From: JANQGG01 sp964642175
GTDB taxonomy: Bacteria; Bacteroidota; Chlorobiia; Chlorobiales; Chloroherpetonaceae
Direction: 5' to 3'
Assembly: GCA_964642175.1 (NCBI GenBank)
Contig: CAZXOK010000010.1
Coordinates: 11,180-75,179, forward strand
Length of the DNA stretch: 64,000 bases
The notes below the pieces were generated by a model. The model was not told where the DNA came from and ran no database searches. It worked only from the letters and a program-made list of their open reading frames with translations. Position numbers and translations under genes: made by a program. Below are positions 9,801-17,636 of this stretch, piece after piece. The first letter of the stretch is position 1, and each line of letters opens with the position of its first letter.

Positions 9801-10515
9801 GCGGCTCAATGCCAATATCTCCATGGCAGCACTTCATAGTTTAACCAGTCAGAATATCAGGGTGATCTTGCCACCGCCGTTTTTGTGTTGCGGATTCCCG
9901 GCGCATGTTAATGCCAAGGACGATCAGTACAATAAAATACTGCTGCGAAACACCGTGATGTTCAGCCAGATACGCGAGATGTTTTCATACCTCGAGTTCG
10001 ATGCTTGTGTCATTTCCTGTGGTACCTGCATGGAAGGCCTGGACAAAATGCAGGCCGCTGACTTGTTTGGCGGCCAGGTGATGGATGTTGCAGAGTATTT
10101 ACAACAAAAAGGTTTGGCGCTCAACAGCAATAATTCCTACATGTACCATGCACCTTGCCACGATTCGCTTAACGGTAAAGCGAAAAAAGTGTTAAAATCC
10201 ATTGGCGGCTTTGATGATGTGGTGTCTGTGCCAAATTGTTGCTCCGAGGCCGGAACACTGGCTCTTTCGCGACCGGATATCACCGATTCCATGCTCCAGC
10301 GCAAACGCGTGTCCATAAAAGAGGCTACCAAGGAAAATAATGCCAAAGTTATTTTAACCAATTGCCCGTCTTGTGTTCAGGGACTTGGCCGCAATCTCGA
10401 TATGGGCATAGAGCCCAGGCATATTATGGTAGATCTGGCTGAAAAGATTTCCGGTAAGGACTGGCAACACCAGTTTATTGAAAAAGCCCGTTCAGCCAAG
10501 GCAGTCAGTTTCTAA
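6859..10515 (+). CDS. FAD-linked oxidase / 4Fe-4S / cysteine-rich (CCG) fusion, GlcD-GlpC type
   Basis: 1218 residues in one chain. The N-terminal ~150 residues resemble the domain called DUF3683. A FAD-binding-4 (PCMH) domain follows, seen as 'VIPRGAGTGLTGGAVP' near residue 205, then an FAD-oxidase C domain ending with 'HMHAGDGNVHVNIPV' and 'SGEHGIGLTKLKYL'. Next come two ferredoxin-type clusters, 'CIRCGKCKIDCCVFYP' (~residue 777) and 'CTICHKCLKPCPVD' (~840). Two CCG-type cysteine-rich modules close it: 'YFPGCGSERLN' and 'FLCCGFPAH', 'CGTCMEG', 'HAPCHDS' and 'NCCSEAG' (973-1127). This fuses the functions of GlcD and GlcF/GlpC: oxidation of an alpha-hydroxy acid (D-lactate or glycolate are typical) with electrons passed to a membrane or quinone partner. 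The substrate is unknown. No neighbour gives context. Confidence 0.88.
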   Translation: MPLTKGPETAKATHTEPHEIPFNYTSATDRKALRFLLGDEIFALLENLRDKRVTGRSARLLMGIIGEILIHRRNPYLYEELVESSARRNRLFDHAEKDLYTVQQTGDGDVRVKKVIDTLQKKLNELKENVEKTGEFRKKLSKELGAVVGAKNVLFDPFAISAHATDATDWRLFLPVAVVTPDQENQVAALIKAIGKLGLNVIPRGAGTGLTGGAVPLRPNCVIINMEKMNRIKGLAEREFLLDNGQKVNGKVLELETGVITENAMQVAEEHGLVFATDPTSEWSCTVGGNIAENAGGKKAVRWGTCIDNVLEWNIAMPSGKTWSVKRTDHKLRKILHEDEVTYEVFDEQGKSLKVVKLRGVDVRKKGLWKDITNKALGGVPGLQKEGTDGVITSAVFVLYPKYKVTKTLCLEFFGPDMDEASQVIVEISRRFPLPKADEEALLALEHFDDEYIRAIDYNVKALRPETPKAVLLIDIAGNSEADVEKGINRAKEILESHPNTLMFVARDEAEAKRFWQDRKRLSAIARRTNAFKLNEDVVIPLHALGEFAEFIDELNVQQERYSQTHFLDRVLANLNAAEVKEDAEQFKRKINSAVELCAKARTELEQASDQDLRSLRIIDEFRQQLCDLVHGYPKMVEVIEYLHKHIRDRRIAIATHMHAGDGNVHVNIPVLSNDQDMMERADHVVDLVMEKVVSMDGVVSGEHGIGLTKLKYLDKSIINQLTEYRNQVDPKGIVNPGKLNDRQVLDHIFTPSFNLLELEAHILKRAQIEELSKKVDYCIRCGKCKIDCCVFYPARGMFYHPRNKNLAIGSLIEALLYDAQRGHSTDFKLLKWLEEVADHCTICHKCLKPCPVDIDTGEVSINERQILEGWGYKHTSFMTKQTLNYLNSRSPNYNNVFRTMVVKLGGSLQRMGKKITSPLQPEDEAPKFYPLQMLRSAVPPPTEETLRDVLPNCEPDQVLVFDPEQEAKGTVFYFPGCGSERLNANISMAALHSLTSQNIRVILPPPFLCCGFPAHVNAKDDQYNKILLRNTVMFSQIREMFSYLEFDACVISCGTCMEGLDKMQAADLFGGQVMDVAEYLQQKGLALNSNNSYMYHAPCHDSLNGKAKKVLKSIGGFDDVVSVPNCCSEAGTLALSRPDITDSMLQRKRVSIKEATKENNAKVILTNCPSCVQGLGRNLDMGIEPRHIMVDLAEKISGKDWQHQFIEKARSAKAVSF

Positions 10516-10540
10516 TATTACAGGGACATTGCAACCAACT

Positions 10541-10566
10541 AAAAAAGGCAGCCATTGGCTGCCTTT
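10541..10566 (+). terminator. Rho-independent terminator after the FAD/Fe-S oxidase
   Basis: A perfect 7-bp stem, GGCAGCC / GGCTGCC, with a 3-base loop, extended by AAA/TTT pairs. The A-run before and short T-run after allow use from either side, so it may serve both converging genes. Confidence 0.75.
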
Positions 10567-10619
10567 GTGATTTTAGGGAATATTTCATGAATTACCCCTA
10601 CACTGATGATCATTTAACC

Positions 10620-12983
10620 TTATTTCATTAGCATCATTTTCATGGTTTTACTAAACCTATCAGTAAAAAGTTGATAAAAATATGCACCACTGGAAAGGTT
10701 CTTGGCATTTAAAGTATAAGTGTTTTCTCCGACTTTTGCCTCAATTTGCTTTTCAAACACACTGCGTCCCAGCATGTCATAAACTTTCAAAGTTGCCTGA
10801 CCGGCCTTTTTCATGGTGAATGATATAGTAGTGCCAGGATTAAAAGGATTTGGGTAATTTTGCCTTAAGGCATAATCAAAGACATTACCGGTGTTGTCAA
10901 TTACTTCCTCTGCGGTAATAACCACTGTAAGTGGGTAGCTATGGCGTACGCCACTATAATCGACACTTATCAGTTGATAGGTATAAGTTTCATTTAATGT
11001 GACATCTTTATCGGTATAACCATAAATGTGAGACTGTCCGGTAGTTCCTTGTCCTTTCAAGTTCACTGTGTTTTCGAAACTTGCTATTTCATTTTGATCA
11101 CGAAGAAGAATAAAGCCAGCATTGTCAGTTTCAGATTGGGTGGTCCACTTCAGTTTGATACCACTAGTTACAGAAGCGCCTGAGAAATAAGTAAGTTCAA
11201 CCGGCAGTGGATTATCTCCACCATTACTAGCAATTACAAAGTCACTAAAAATGGTCAAACCCAAAACTCTCAGAGAATCTGGACAAGGATTTGTGTCCAT
11301 ACTTGCACCGGGAATACTGGTTACATCTACCCAGGATGAGCTACTGTTATCGCGCTTTAGAACCTTTAGGTTGCTGCAATCTCCAATACCAGGTATTTTG
11401 GAGAGATCAAATGTTATATCATAAGTACCATCAACAGTCCCTGAATCAACATTGGCCGACCAATAGTGTGGGGCAATATTAGTAACGCCAGTTGGCAGAC
11501 TTCCAACTATGTTCGGCTTTTCTTCAAATCCATGAACAGCTAACTGTATTTCTGCTGAATTGCCTGTTGAGAATTGAACGGCAACCCCGGCACTATCAAA
11601 GGGTTGAGCTAAGGTATTTCCTCCGGGAATTCTTTTTGCATAGCGAAAGAAATATGCCGATCCGGCATATGAGATGGTATTATTACCGGATTCATCATGA
11701 TCTTCGTAGGGGGCGCCAACAATTGCCAGTTCATTTGAGAGTGCAACATCGTAACCGAACCGGTCATCTTCTTCACGATCTGCAGAAACAATTTTTTCTC
11801 TCTGTTTCCATTGAGAACCATTAAAATAAAAAAGATAAGCTGCTCCTGCATTTGAAGCGTAATTTAAGCCCTCAATATCATAGTCGTTAAACTCGGCGCC
11901 AATAATTGCCCGATTTCCGGAAATATCTACCGACATCCCAAAAATATCACTGGAATGACGGTCTGAAGCAACAATTTTTTGTTGCTCTATCCAATTTGAG
12001 CCATTATAGTTATAAATATAAGCCGAACCGGAATTTGAGATTGTATTGTTTCCAAGGGCATCTTCATCTTCCTGATAGGCGCCAACTATTGCTCTATCGC
12101 CATCTATGCTAACCGAATAACCAAATAAATCAGCAGCCCCACGGTCTGAGGCCACCAATTTATCTTTTTCACTCCATGAACTGCCATTAATGTTAAACAT
12201 GTAAGCGGCCCCAGATCTATCTAAGAAATTATTTCCGGTTGCATCATGGTCTTCCTGATTAGCGCCAATAATGGCATGTTCCCCTGAAAGATCTACCGAG
12301 ATCCCAAAATGATCTTCACTCTCACGATCAGAGGCTACAATTTTTTGTTGTTCTGTCCAGTTTGAACCATCATAGGTGAAGATATAGGCTGAACCGGCAT
12401 CTGTTAATGGATTACTGCCATTTTCATCTTCATCTTCTAAATAAGCTCCTACAATAACTTTACTGCTATCAATGGCGACAGCATACCCAAAATAATCTTC
12501 ACTTTCGCGATCAGAGGCTACAATTTTTTGTTGTTCTGTCCAGTTTGATCCATCATAGGTAAATATATAGGCTGAACCTGCATCAGTTAGTGGATCACTG
12601 CCATTTTCATCATGATCTTCATAATAAGACCCAACAATTAAAATATCACCTGAAATATCTACAGACCACCCAAACCAATCATTTGCTTCTCGATCGGAAG
12701 CAACAATTTTCTGTTCCTCGGTCCATGTAGTCCCATCATAGGTAAAGATATAAGCTGAGCCAGCATTAGTCAGAGGATTTAGCCCGTTTTCATCTTGGTC
12801 ATCAAGTCCTACTCCCACCACAGCACGGTTGCCATCGATGGCTACGGTGTAGCCGAAACAGTCAAAACCACTTCGATCGGAGGCAACACCTTTAATAAAT
12901 TCATTCCAGGATTGACCATTACAAAAGTTAGGAAAACAAAATCCAATAAAGATCAGGCTAAAAATGAATAATTGTTTTGTCAT
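10620..12983 (-). CDS. Secreted seven-repeat FG-GAP-like beta-propeller with T9SS type A sorting domain
   Basis: I choose the internal ATG at 12983 (787 residues) over the longer frame from 13031, because it begins a clean signal peptide ('MTKQLFIFSLIFIGF...' ending 'NGQ'). Residues ~20-450 are seven repeats of ~61 residues, each with 'SDR..DxFGxxVxI', 'IVGA', a calcium-site-like 'EDEDENG' loop and 'AGSAYIFTYDGS.W.E.QKI'. Seven blades fit a closed propeller. Two middle repeats are nearly identical in DNA. A linker domain follows, then a C-terminal ~80-residue T9SS domain beginning 'LRQNYPNPFNPGTTISF' and ending 'GAYFYQLFTDRFSKTMKM'. T9SS domains direct secretion to the cell surface. Ligand unknown. 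Confidence 0.88.
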   Translation of the reverse strand: MTKQLFIFSLIFIGFCFPNFCNGQSWNEFIKGVASDRSGFDCFGYTVAIDGNRAVVGVGLDDQDENGLNPLTNAGSAYIFTYDGTTWTEEQKIVASDREANDWFGWSVDISGDILIVGSYYEDHDENGSDPLTDAGSAYIFTYDGSNWTEQQKIVASDRESEDYFGYAVAIDSSKVIVGAYLEDEDENGSNPLTDAGSAYIFTYDGSNWTEQQKIVASDRESEDHFGISVDLSGEHAIIGANQEDHDATGNNFLDRSGAAYMFNINGSSWSEKDKLVASDRGAADLFGYSVSIDGDRAIVGAYQEDEDALGNNTISNSGSAYIYNYNGSNWIEQQKIVASDRHSSDIFGMSVDISGNRAIIGAEFNDYDIEGLNYASNAGAAYLFYFNGSQWKQREKIVSADREEDDRFGYDVALSNELAIVGAPYEDHDESGNNTISYAGSAYFFRYAKRIPGGNTLAQPFDSAGVAVQFSTGNSAEIQLAVHGFEEKPNIVGSLPTGVTNIAPHYWSANVDSGTVDGTYDITFDLSKIPGIGDCSNLKVLKRDNSSSSWVDVTSIPGASMDTNPCPDSLRVLGLTIFSDFVIASNGGDNPLPVELTYFSGASVTSGIKLKWTTQSETDNAGFILLRDQNEIASFENTVNLKGQGTTGQSHIYGYTDKDVTLNETYTYQLISVDYSGVRHSYPLTVVITAEEVIDNTGNVFDYALRQNYPNPFNPGTTISFTMKKAGQATLKVYDMLGRSVFEKQIEAKVGENTYTLNAKNLSSGAYFYQLFTDRFSKTMKMMLMK

Positions 12984-13372
12984 TGTTCTTAAGTAGTTAG
13001 AGGTTTCAAGAACAGCTTCCTTTTTACACACAGATTTAAGTCGAGGTTATCAATAGAAATACAAGACTATAAGGTTTGATTGGATGATCTGAAATGCATG
13101 GAATAAAAAACACCATTTCGTCTAAATATAAGAGGGAAGGGGGTAAGTTGAATTCAAAATCATGAATACTTAAAACCGATTTAGCTATAAATGATTATAA
13201 ATCCTTACTATAGTGAAAAATAAATTATTGAATTTAAAAAACCGGAAAATTTCTAATCTATTAATAACAAGAAATGAGAAGTATAAGCAGGTCTCAATTT
13301 AGTTAGATCAAATGAGGCTAATAGAGGAAAAATCCTATGCAGCTAGTCCCTGCTTTTTGATAAAATCTATGT
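12984..13372. other. AT-rich gene-free region
   Basis: About 390 bases between the start of the propeller gene and tRNA-Lys. I see no supported ORF, RNA or repeat. It should hold the leftward promoter of the propeller gene and the end of the secG-tRNA transcript. A weak hairpin (GCAG/CTGC, around 13343-13357) could serve as a terminator for the latter. Confidence 0.5.
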
Positions 13373-13444
13373 GCGTCCGGAAGGACTCGAACCTTCAACC
13401 CACTGATTAAGAGTCAGTTGCTCTACCAATTGAGCCACGGACGC
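13373..13444 (-). tRNA. tRNA-Lys (anticodon CTT)
   Basis: 72 bases with a full cloverleaf: GCGTCCG / CGGACGC acceptor pairs, the T-loop TTCGAGT, and anticodon loop CTCTTAA giving anticodon CTT. It starts 7 bases after the secG stop codon on the same strand, so it is probably co-transcribed with secG. Confidence 0.95.
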
Positions 13445-13451
13445 TGAAAAC

Positions 13452-13808
13452 TTAATTTGTATCCGGTGCTGCCGGCATATCGTCCAGCTTCAGATCGCCA
13501 GGCAAAGGAACCGAAGGAGAGATCGGGACCTGTTGGATATTTTTTTGAATCACACTTTCTTTTACTTCGTTATCTCCGGCTGTGGGCATGGTTATTTCAG
13601 CCAGGACACACAACAGCATAAACACAGTAGCTAGAATGCCGGTTGTTTTACTTAGAAAATCGGCGGTTTGCCTAACGCCCATGCTTTGTACCGAACCCAG
13701 AGAGCCAAAACCACCGGCAAGTCCGGAGCCTTTGCTGCTTTGAAGAAGAACCGTAAAAATGATTAATATGGCAACGATAATAATTAATACAATAATAAAG
13801 GTATGCAT
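13452..13808 (-). CDS. secG: Protein translocase subunit SecG
   Basis: 118 residues with two hydrophobic helices (residues ~3-24 and ~54-75) joined by the conserved 'LLQSSKGSGLAGGFG' loop of SecG. The C-terminal tail is short and polar. SecG assists SecYE in protein export across the inner membrane. A tRNA-Lys gene follows 7 bases downstream, which recalls the secG-leuU arrangement of Escherichia coli. A divergent promoter region of ~78 bases separates it from the DUF2905 gene. Confidence 0.93.
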   Translation of the reverse strand: MHTFIIVLIIIVAILIIFTVLLQSSKGSGLAGGFGSLGSVQSMGVRQTADFLSKTTGILATVFMLLCVLAEITMPTAGDNEVKESVIQKNIQQVPISPSVPLPGDLKLDDMPAAPDTN

Positions 13809-13886
13809 CTGAACAAATAAAATTTTTTAGTTTTAAGCCTTAAATTTACACAATTTCGCTATTATTTCAATATTAGTTCTCTGGGT

Positions 13887-14117
13887 ATGGAAGAAATTTC
13901 AAAAATGTTGATGGTGCTTGGGGCCGTATTGTTTTTAGCTGGCGGCTTGTTGTGGTTGGTTAAATCGGGTCACTTGCCATTTTTATCCTGGATAGGACAT
14001 CTTCCGCTCGACTTTAAAATTGAAAAACCTAATTTTACCTTTTATTTCCCGCTTGGAACAAGCATTTTAATATCCGTGATCCTCACAATACTTTTATATT
14101 TTTTCAGAAAGGGATAA
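13887..14117 (+). CDS. DUF2905 family small membrane protein
   Basis: 76 residues with two membrane helices (residues ~5-27 and ~50-72). Between them is the family's signature: 'GHLPLDFKIEKPNFTFYFPLGTSI'-like sequence, here running from about residue 37. The function of DUF2905 is not known. The stop codon is 9 bases before hisB, so the two are likely co-transcribed. Confidence 0.85.
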   Translation: MEEISKMLMVLGAVLFLAGGLLWLVKSGHLPFLSWIGHLPLDFKIEKPNFTFYFPLGTSILISVILTILLYFFRKG

Positions 14118-14126
14118 CACAGACTC

Positions 14127-14732
14127 ATGGCTTCAACAACCAATCCTGTCTCACCTCGCAAAGCGACGGTAAAACGCACCACCAAAGAAACTGATATTTC
14201 TGTTGAAGTAAATTTGGATGGAGTAGGCCGTTCGGACATTTCAACCGGTATTGGCTTTTTTGATCACATGCTGACCAGTTTAAGCAAGCACTCCGGAATT
14301 GATATGGCCATTTCCTGTAAGGGTGATCTGCCCATCGACGATCACCATTCGGTTGAAGATGTCGCCATTACCCTTGGCCAGGCTATTGTAAAGGCATTGG
14401 GCAATAAACAGGGCATTGAGCGTTATGGGTGGGCGTTGATCCCCATGGATGAAACCCTGGCTCGCTCAGCGATTGATTTAAGTGGCAGAAGTGTGCTGGT
14501 ATTTAAGGCCACATTTAGCCGACCGGAAATCAATGGTTTTTCCACGGAAATGGTGGAGCACTTTTTCTATTCGCTCGCCGAGAACCTAAAGGCCAACATT
14601 CACCTGGAGATCTGCTATGGCCGCAATACGCACCACAAGGTCGAAGGGCTCTTTAAAGCCCTGGCCGTGGCGCTGCGGCAGGCGGTTAAAATCACCTCGG
14701 ATCATATGCCTTCCACCAAAGGTTTGCTATAG
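14127..14732 (+). CDS. hisB: Imidazoleglycerol-phosphate dehydratase HisB
   Basis: 201 residues, the length of monofunctional HisB, without the phosphatase domain found in enteric HisB. It dehydrates imidazole glycerol phosphate to imidazole acetol phosphate in histidine synthesis. The manganese-binding motifs are present: 'GIGFFDHMLTSLSKHSG', 'DDHHSVEDVAI' and 'NTHHKVEGLFKALAVALRQA'. No other histidine gene is in the window, so it is separated from any his operon. It lies directly downstream of a DUF2905 gene. Confidence 0.95.
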   Translation: MASTTNPVSPRKATVKRTTKETDISVEVNLDGVGRSDISTGIGFFDHMLTSLSKHSGIDMAISCKGDLPIDDHHSVEDVAITLGQAIVKALGNKQGIERYGWALIPMDETLARSAIDLSGRSVLVFKATFSRPEINGFSTEMVEHFFYSLAENLKANIHLEICYGRNTHHKVEGLFKALAVALRQAVKITSDHMPSTKGLL

Positions 14733-14860
14733 TGGGGTAGTCTTTTTCATCAAATCAACAAACTTGAAGCCACAAATTGTGACTTCAAGTTGCAAAAAGC
14801 ATTTTATTAATCACTTACAGAAGATGTAATTCGTACTGTTGAGTATTCAAAGTTGTTTAT

Positions 14861-14900
14861 AAAAAAAAAGCCGCCTCAAACCAATGAGACGGCTTTTTTA
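14861..14900. terminator. Bidirectional terminator between hisB and rny
   Basis: Stem GCCGcCTCA / TGAGaCGGC (one mismatch), with a nine-base A-run on the left and six T on the right. It can end both the rightward hisB transcript and the leftward rny transcript. Confidence 0.75.
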
Positions 14901-14923
14901 ATGCTGATATGATTCAATACAAC

Positions 14924-16498
14924 TTATTTGGCGTAGGCCACACTTCGGCGCTCGCGCACCACAGAAATTTTTATCTGTCCGGGGTATTCGACCGTGCTTT
15001 GGATCTTGTCGGCGATGTCGTGCGCCAGGACTTCGGCTGATGCATCGTTGATCTTGGAGCCTTCCACAATCACCCTGATTTCGCGACCGGCCTGCAAGGC
15101 ATACGTTTTCAGCACACCCGGGAAGGTTTTGGCAATTTCCTCCAGGCTCTCCAAGCGTCGGATATAGCCTTCCGGTGTAATGGCCCCGCGAGCTCCCGGC
15201 CGTGAGCTTGAAATAACATTGGCAGCATCAACCAGTTCTGAAATGGCATGCTCTTTAGGGATATCGCCGTTATGGGCGCCGACAGCATTGAGTACAATGC
15301 CGTTTTCACGGTACTTTTTCAGAAACTCCATACCGGCAATGGCATAGGGTTGATCGGGCTGGTCCAGCATCAGCCCAATGTTGTGCAGAAGTCCGGCTCG
15401 CTTGGCAAGTTTAACATCAAGTTTCAGCTCTGCCGCCATCAGGCCGGCAATCATGGCAACTTCCTTGGAGTGCTGCAAGAGGTTTTGGCCGAAGGTTGTC
15501 CGGTACTTCATTTTACCGATCAGGCGGAGGAGATCCGGATGAATATTAGGGATTTCCAGTGAAGTAATGGTGTCTTCCCCGGTACTGATTATGATCTCTT
15601 CCAATTCTTTTTCTGCTTCCTGGAAGGCCTTTTCAATAGCAGCCGGATGAATGATACCATCAACCAGGAGTTTTTGCAGGGTAAGCTTGGCCAGTTCGCG
15701 CCGCACCGGGTCAAAGCAGGAGAGAATAACCACTTCCGGGGTGTCATCTACAATAATATCTACGCCGGTGGCGTTTTCAAATGCTTTAATATTGCGGCCT
15801 TCGCGCCCGATAATCCGACCTTTGAGTTCATCATTCTGAAGATGAACTACCGATATGGCATTTTCGGTAGTCTGATCCACAGATACCCGCTGAATGGATT
15901 GCAGTATGATTTTTTCGGCGTTTTTTTGAGCCGTTTTCTCGGTTTCTTCGTAAATCTCCTTGATCTGCTCAGCCGACTCCTCTTTAGCTTTCGAGATCAT
16001 ATTATCGATAAGCATAGCCTTGGCCTCTTCGGCATTCAGGCCACTGATGCTGATCAAGCGTTGATTTTGCTCGGCCAGAAGCTGATCCAACTCTTTCCCG
16101 CGCTCTTCGATGTATTGCATTTTTTGAGCGAGCTCTTTGTTCTGATCGTCCAGCATGCGTTCTCGTTTTTGCAACTGGTCGTTTCGTCGGTTGAGTGTTT
16201 CTTCTTTGGTGCGTATCTGTTTTTGGCTTTGTGAAAATTTGTTGTTTTTAATGGAGACTTCCTGGTCGAACTCCCGCTTTTTGCGTTTCCATTCGTCGTT
16301 AGCCTCCGAAACTTTCATGTCCCGGACTTCCTGTGCCTCGCGCTGGGCTTCCTGGATAATCTGAACGGCTCGTTCTTCGGCTTCCAGAATTTTGGTGGTA
16401 CCAACCCGTTCCAGAAAAATCCGGCCAAGGAAAAAACCTATCAGAAAAAACAACACACTTGCTGCAATGAGCAAGGTAAAATTAATCATGATGTCCAT
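14924..16498 (-). CDS. rny: Ribonuclease Y homologue with substituted HD catalytic residues
   Basis: 524 residues in full RNase Y architecture: N-terminal membrane anchor (residues ~5-25), long coiled coil (~30-210), KH RNA-binding domain with 'GRIIGREGRNIKAFE' and an HD domain (~330-440). RNase Y is a membrane-bound endonuclease that starts mRNA decay. The HD metal site is altered: the usual 'LLHDIGK' is 'LLHNIGL' (His372-Asn373), the usual 'AHHGD' is 'AHNGD' (409-412), and the usual 'ADAIS' is 'ANVIS' (Asn427). The first His ('LQHSKEVA') is kept. I therefore expect weak or no hydrolysis unless another enzyme supplies it; an RNA-binding scaffold is one option. The start is supported by AGGAGG at 16509-16514, 10 bases upstream. 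Confidence 0.9.
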   Translation of the reverse strand: MDIMINFTLLIAASVLFFLIGFFLGRIFLERVGTTKILEAEERAVQIIQEAQREAQEVRDMKVSEANDEWKRKKREFDQEVSIKNNKFSQSQKQIRTKEETLNRRNDQLQKRERMLDDQNKELAQKMQYIEERGKELDQLLAEQNQRLISISGLNAEEAKAMLIDNMISKAKEESAEQIKEIYEETEKTAQKNAEKIILQSIQRVSVDQTTENAISVVHLQNDELKGRIIGREGRNIKAFENATGVDIIVDDTPEVVILSCFDPVRRELAKLTLQKLLVDGIIHPAAIEKAFQEAEKELEEIIISTGEDTITSLEIPNIHPDLLRLIGKMKYRTTFGQNLLQHSKEVAMIAGLMAAELKLDVKLAKRAGLLHNIGLMLDQPDQPYAIAGMEFLKKYRENGIVLNAVGAHNGDIPKEHAISELVDAANVISSSRPGARGAITPEGYIRRLESLEEIAKTFPGVLKTYALQAGREIRVIVEGSKINDASAEVLAHDIADKIQSTVEYPGQIKISVVRERRSVAYAK

Positions 16499-16653
16499 GT
16501 CGAATTAACCTCCTGTAATGACTCTGCAAACAAGCCATACCAATCTATAACTGCGGTTTGCAAGTATTGTGAACTGAATAAAATGTTTAAGAAAAAATTC
16601 AAAGCAATTGGGTGCTAAATATTATTGTAAAGCGGTAAGCGTGATGGTGGGAT

Positions 16654-16873
16654 AAAAAAAATCCGCACTGAAAATCCAAGGCAGTGATAGGCGAGAAGAA
16701 CGTGGCCTAAACACAGTGGGTGCTTCCTCCGTGTGTTTTGCTTCCACTGAGAGCCTGAAGGCTCTGGCACATGGTGCCTGAGGCCTGCAATTCACAAAGA
16801 GAGATGAGCTCCCTGTTTCTTAAAATAGGTTCTTCTGCGTAAGAAACCTGACCTTGGACATATTGGTGCGGAT
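16654..16873 (-). ncRNA. ssrS: Probable 6S RNA
   Basis: On the minus strand the ends pair as ATCCGCAC / GTGCGGAT (16866-16873 with 16661-16668), then TCCAAGG / CCTTGGA (16852-16858 with 16675-16681), then GTTCTTCT-type / AGAAGAAC (16829-16836 with 16694-16701). A large central bubble and an apical hairpin AGAGCC / GGCTCT follow. A run of seven U follows the closing stem, as in an intrinsic terminator. Size (~210 bases), the rod with a central bubble, and the place just downstream of zapA all match 6S RNA, which binds RNA polymerase holoenzyme. It is not checked against a covariance model. Confidence 0.7.
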
Positions 16874-16906
16874 AACTCGAAAAAACTTATTTAAAAAAGA
16901 GCAGAT

Positions 16907-17182
16907 TTAACCGGCATTATCTTCTAACTCAGGCTTGGAAAGGTTATTTAAACGCTTGATCTCCTGAATTAATTCGTTTAACCGTGTTTCAACTTCTTTG
17001 TGTTGTTCAGCCAGGTAAATGGCCGATAAAACAGCGCATTGCTGAACACTCAGATCAGGGGCTTTTACCCGGTACGATTTCATAAGATTTTCAACCACCC
17101 GTGATGCATCAAGAGTAGTGTTTTTATCTTCAACTCGCAGTGGGTACTCTTCTCCAAAAACCCTGACTTTAAGTAATTCCAT
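16907..17182 (-). CDS. zapA: Cell division protein ZapA
   Basis: 91 residues. The N-terminus 'LLKVRVFGEEYPLRVED' is the ZapA beta-strand pattern, and the rest is helical, ending in a coiled coil ('LAEQHKEVETRLNELIQEIKRLNN'-like). ZapA cross-links FtsZ filaments at the division ring. It follows a small coiled-coil gene (29 bases) and precedes the 6S-like RNA, an arrangement conserved in many bacteria. Confidence 0.88.
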   Translation of the reverse strand: MELLKVRVFGEEYPLRVEDKNTTLDASRVVENLMKSYRVKAPDLSVQQCAVLSAIYLAEQHKEVETRLNELIQEIKRLNNLSKPELEDNAG

Positions 17183-17211
17183 ACAATCAGATTAGATCTT
17201 TAAAATTTCGT

Positions 17212-17547
17212 TTAATACCGTTGAAGTTCAAACTCGATTTTTTCAATCATTTGTCTCAGCTTTTCACGAATCAATAATTTTTCAGTATGAGATATCACTA
17301 AATTTGGGAACTCCTCTGAGCCGCTTATTTGGCCAAGTCCCGAATTGATCTCATCGCCTTTGTTCATTGATTGGCTGAGCTCTTGATTTAAAGACTCAAT
17401 ATCCTGAATTAAGTTGTTTAAATGCCGTTGAATAATTTTTTTTTCGTTCCTGAGATGATGGACTTCTTTAGTTAGACTTTGGAGATTGTGGGCCAGTTCG
17501 CTGATCTGATATTTATAGTCTTCGTTGCTTACCATCAGGTCGATCAA
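17212..17547 (-). CDS. Small coiled-coil protein next to zapA
   Basis: 111 residues, almost entirely heptad-like (for example 'LTKEVHHLRNEKKIIQRHLN'), with no membrane segment. I do not recognise a family. The place between pheT and zapA suggests a division-associated partner such as a ZapB-like protein, but this is inference from neighbours only. The start may be Met1 (17547) or Met5 (17535). Confidence 0.7.
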   Translation of the reverse strand: MIDLMVSNEDYKYQISELAHNLQSLTKEVHHLRNEKKIIQRHLNNLIQDIESLNQELSQSMNKGDEINSGLGQISGSEEFPNLVISHTEKLLIREKLRQMIEKIEFELQRY

Positions 17548-17636
17548 ATATTAATGAAACTAACAGGTGTTAAGATCATTCCGGCGACTTATCTTGAACG
17601 TCTTGCCCATAAGACCAAAATCAAATTGAATAGGTA

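Noticed and set aside
12300..12600. CRISPR-like repeated units
   Set aside because: The repeats are in-frame protein repeats of ~61 codons inside the propeller gene, not short palindromic repeats with spacers.
15647..16234. 195-codon rightward frame across rny
   Set aside because: Antisense shadow of the RNase Y coiled coil, with no start site or family motif.
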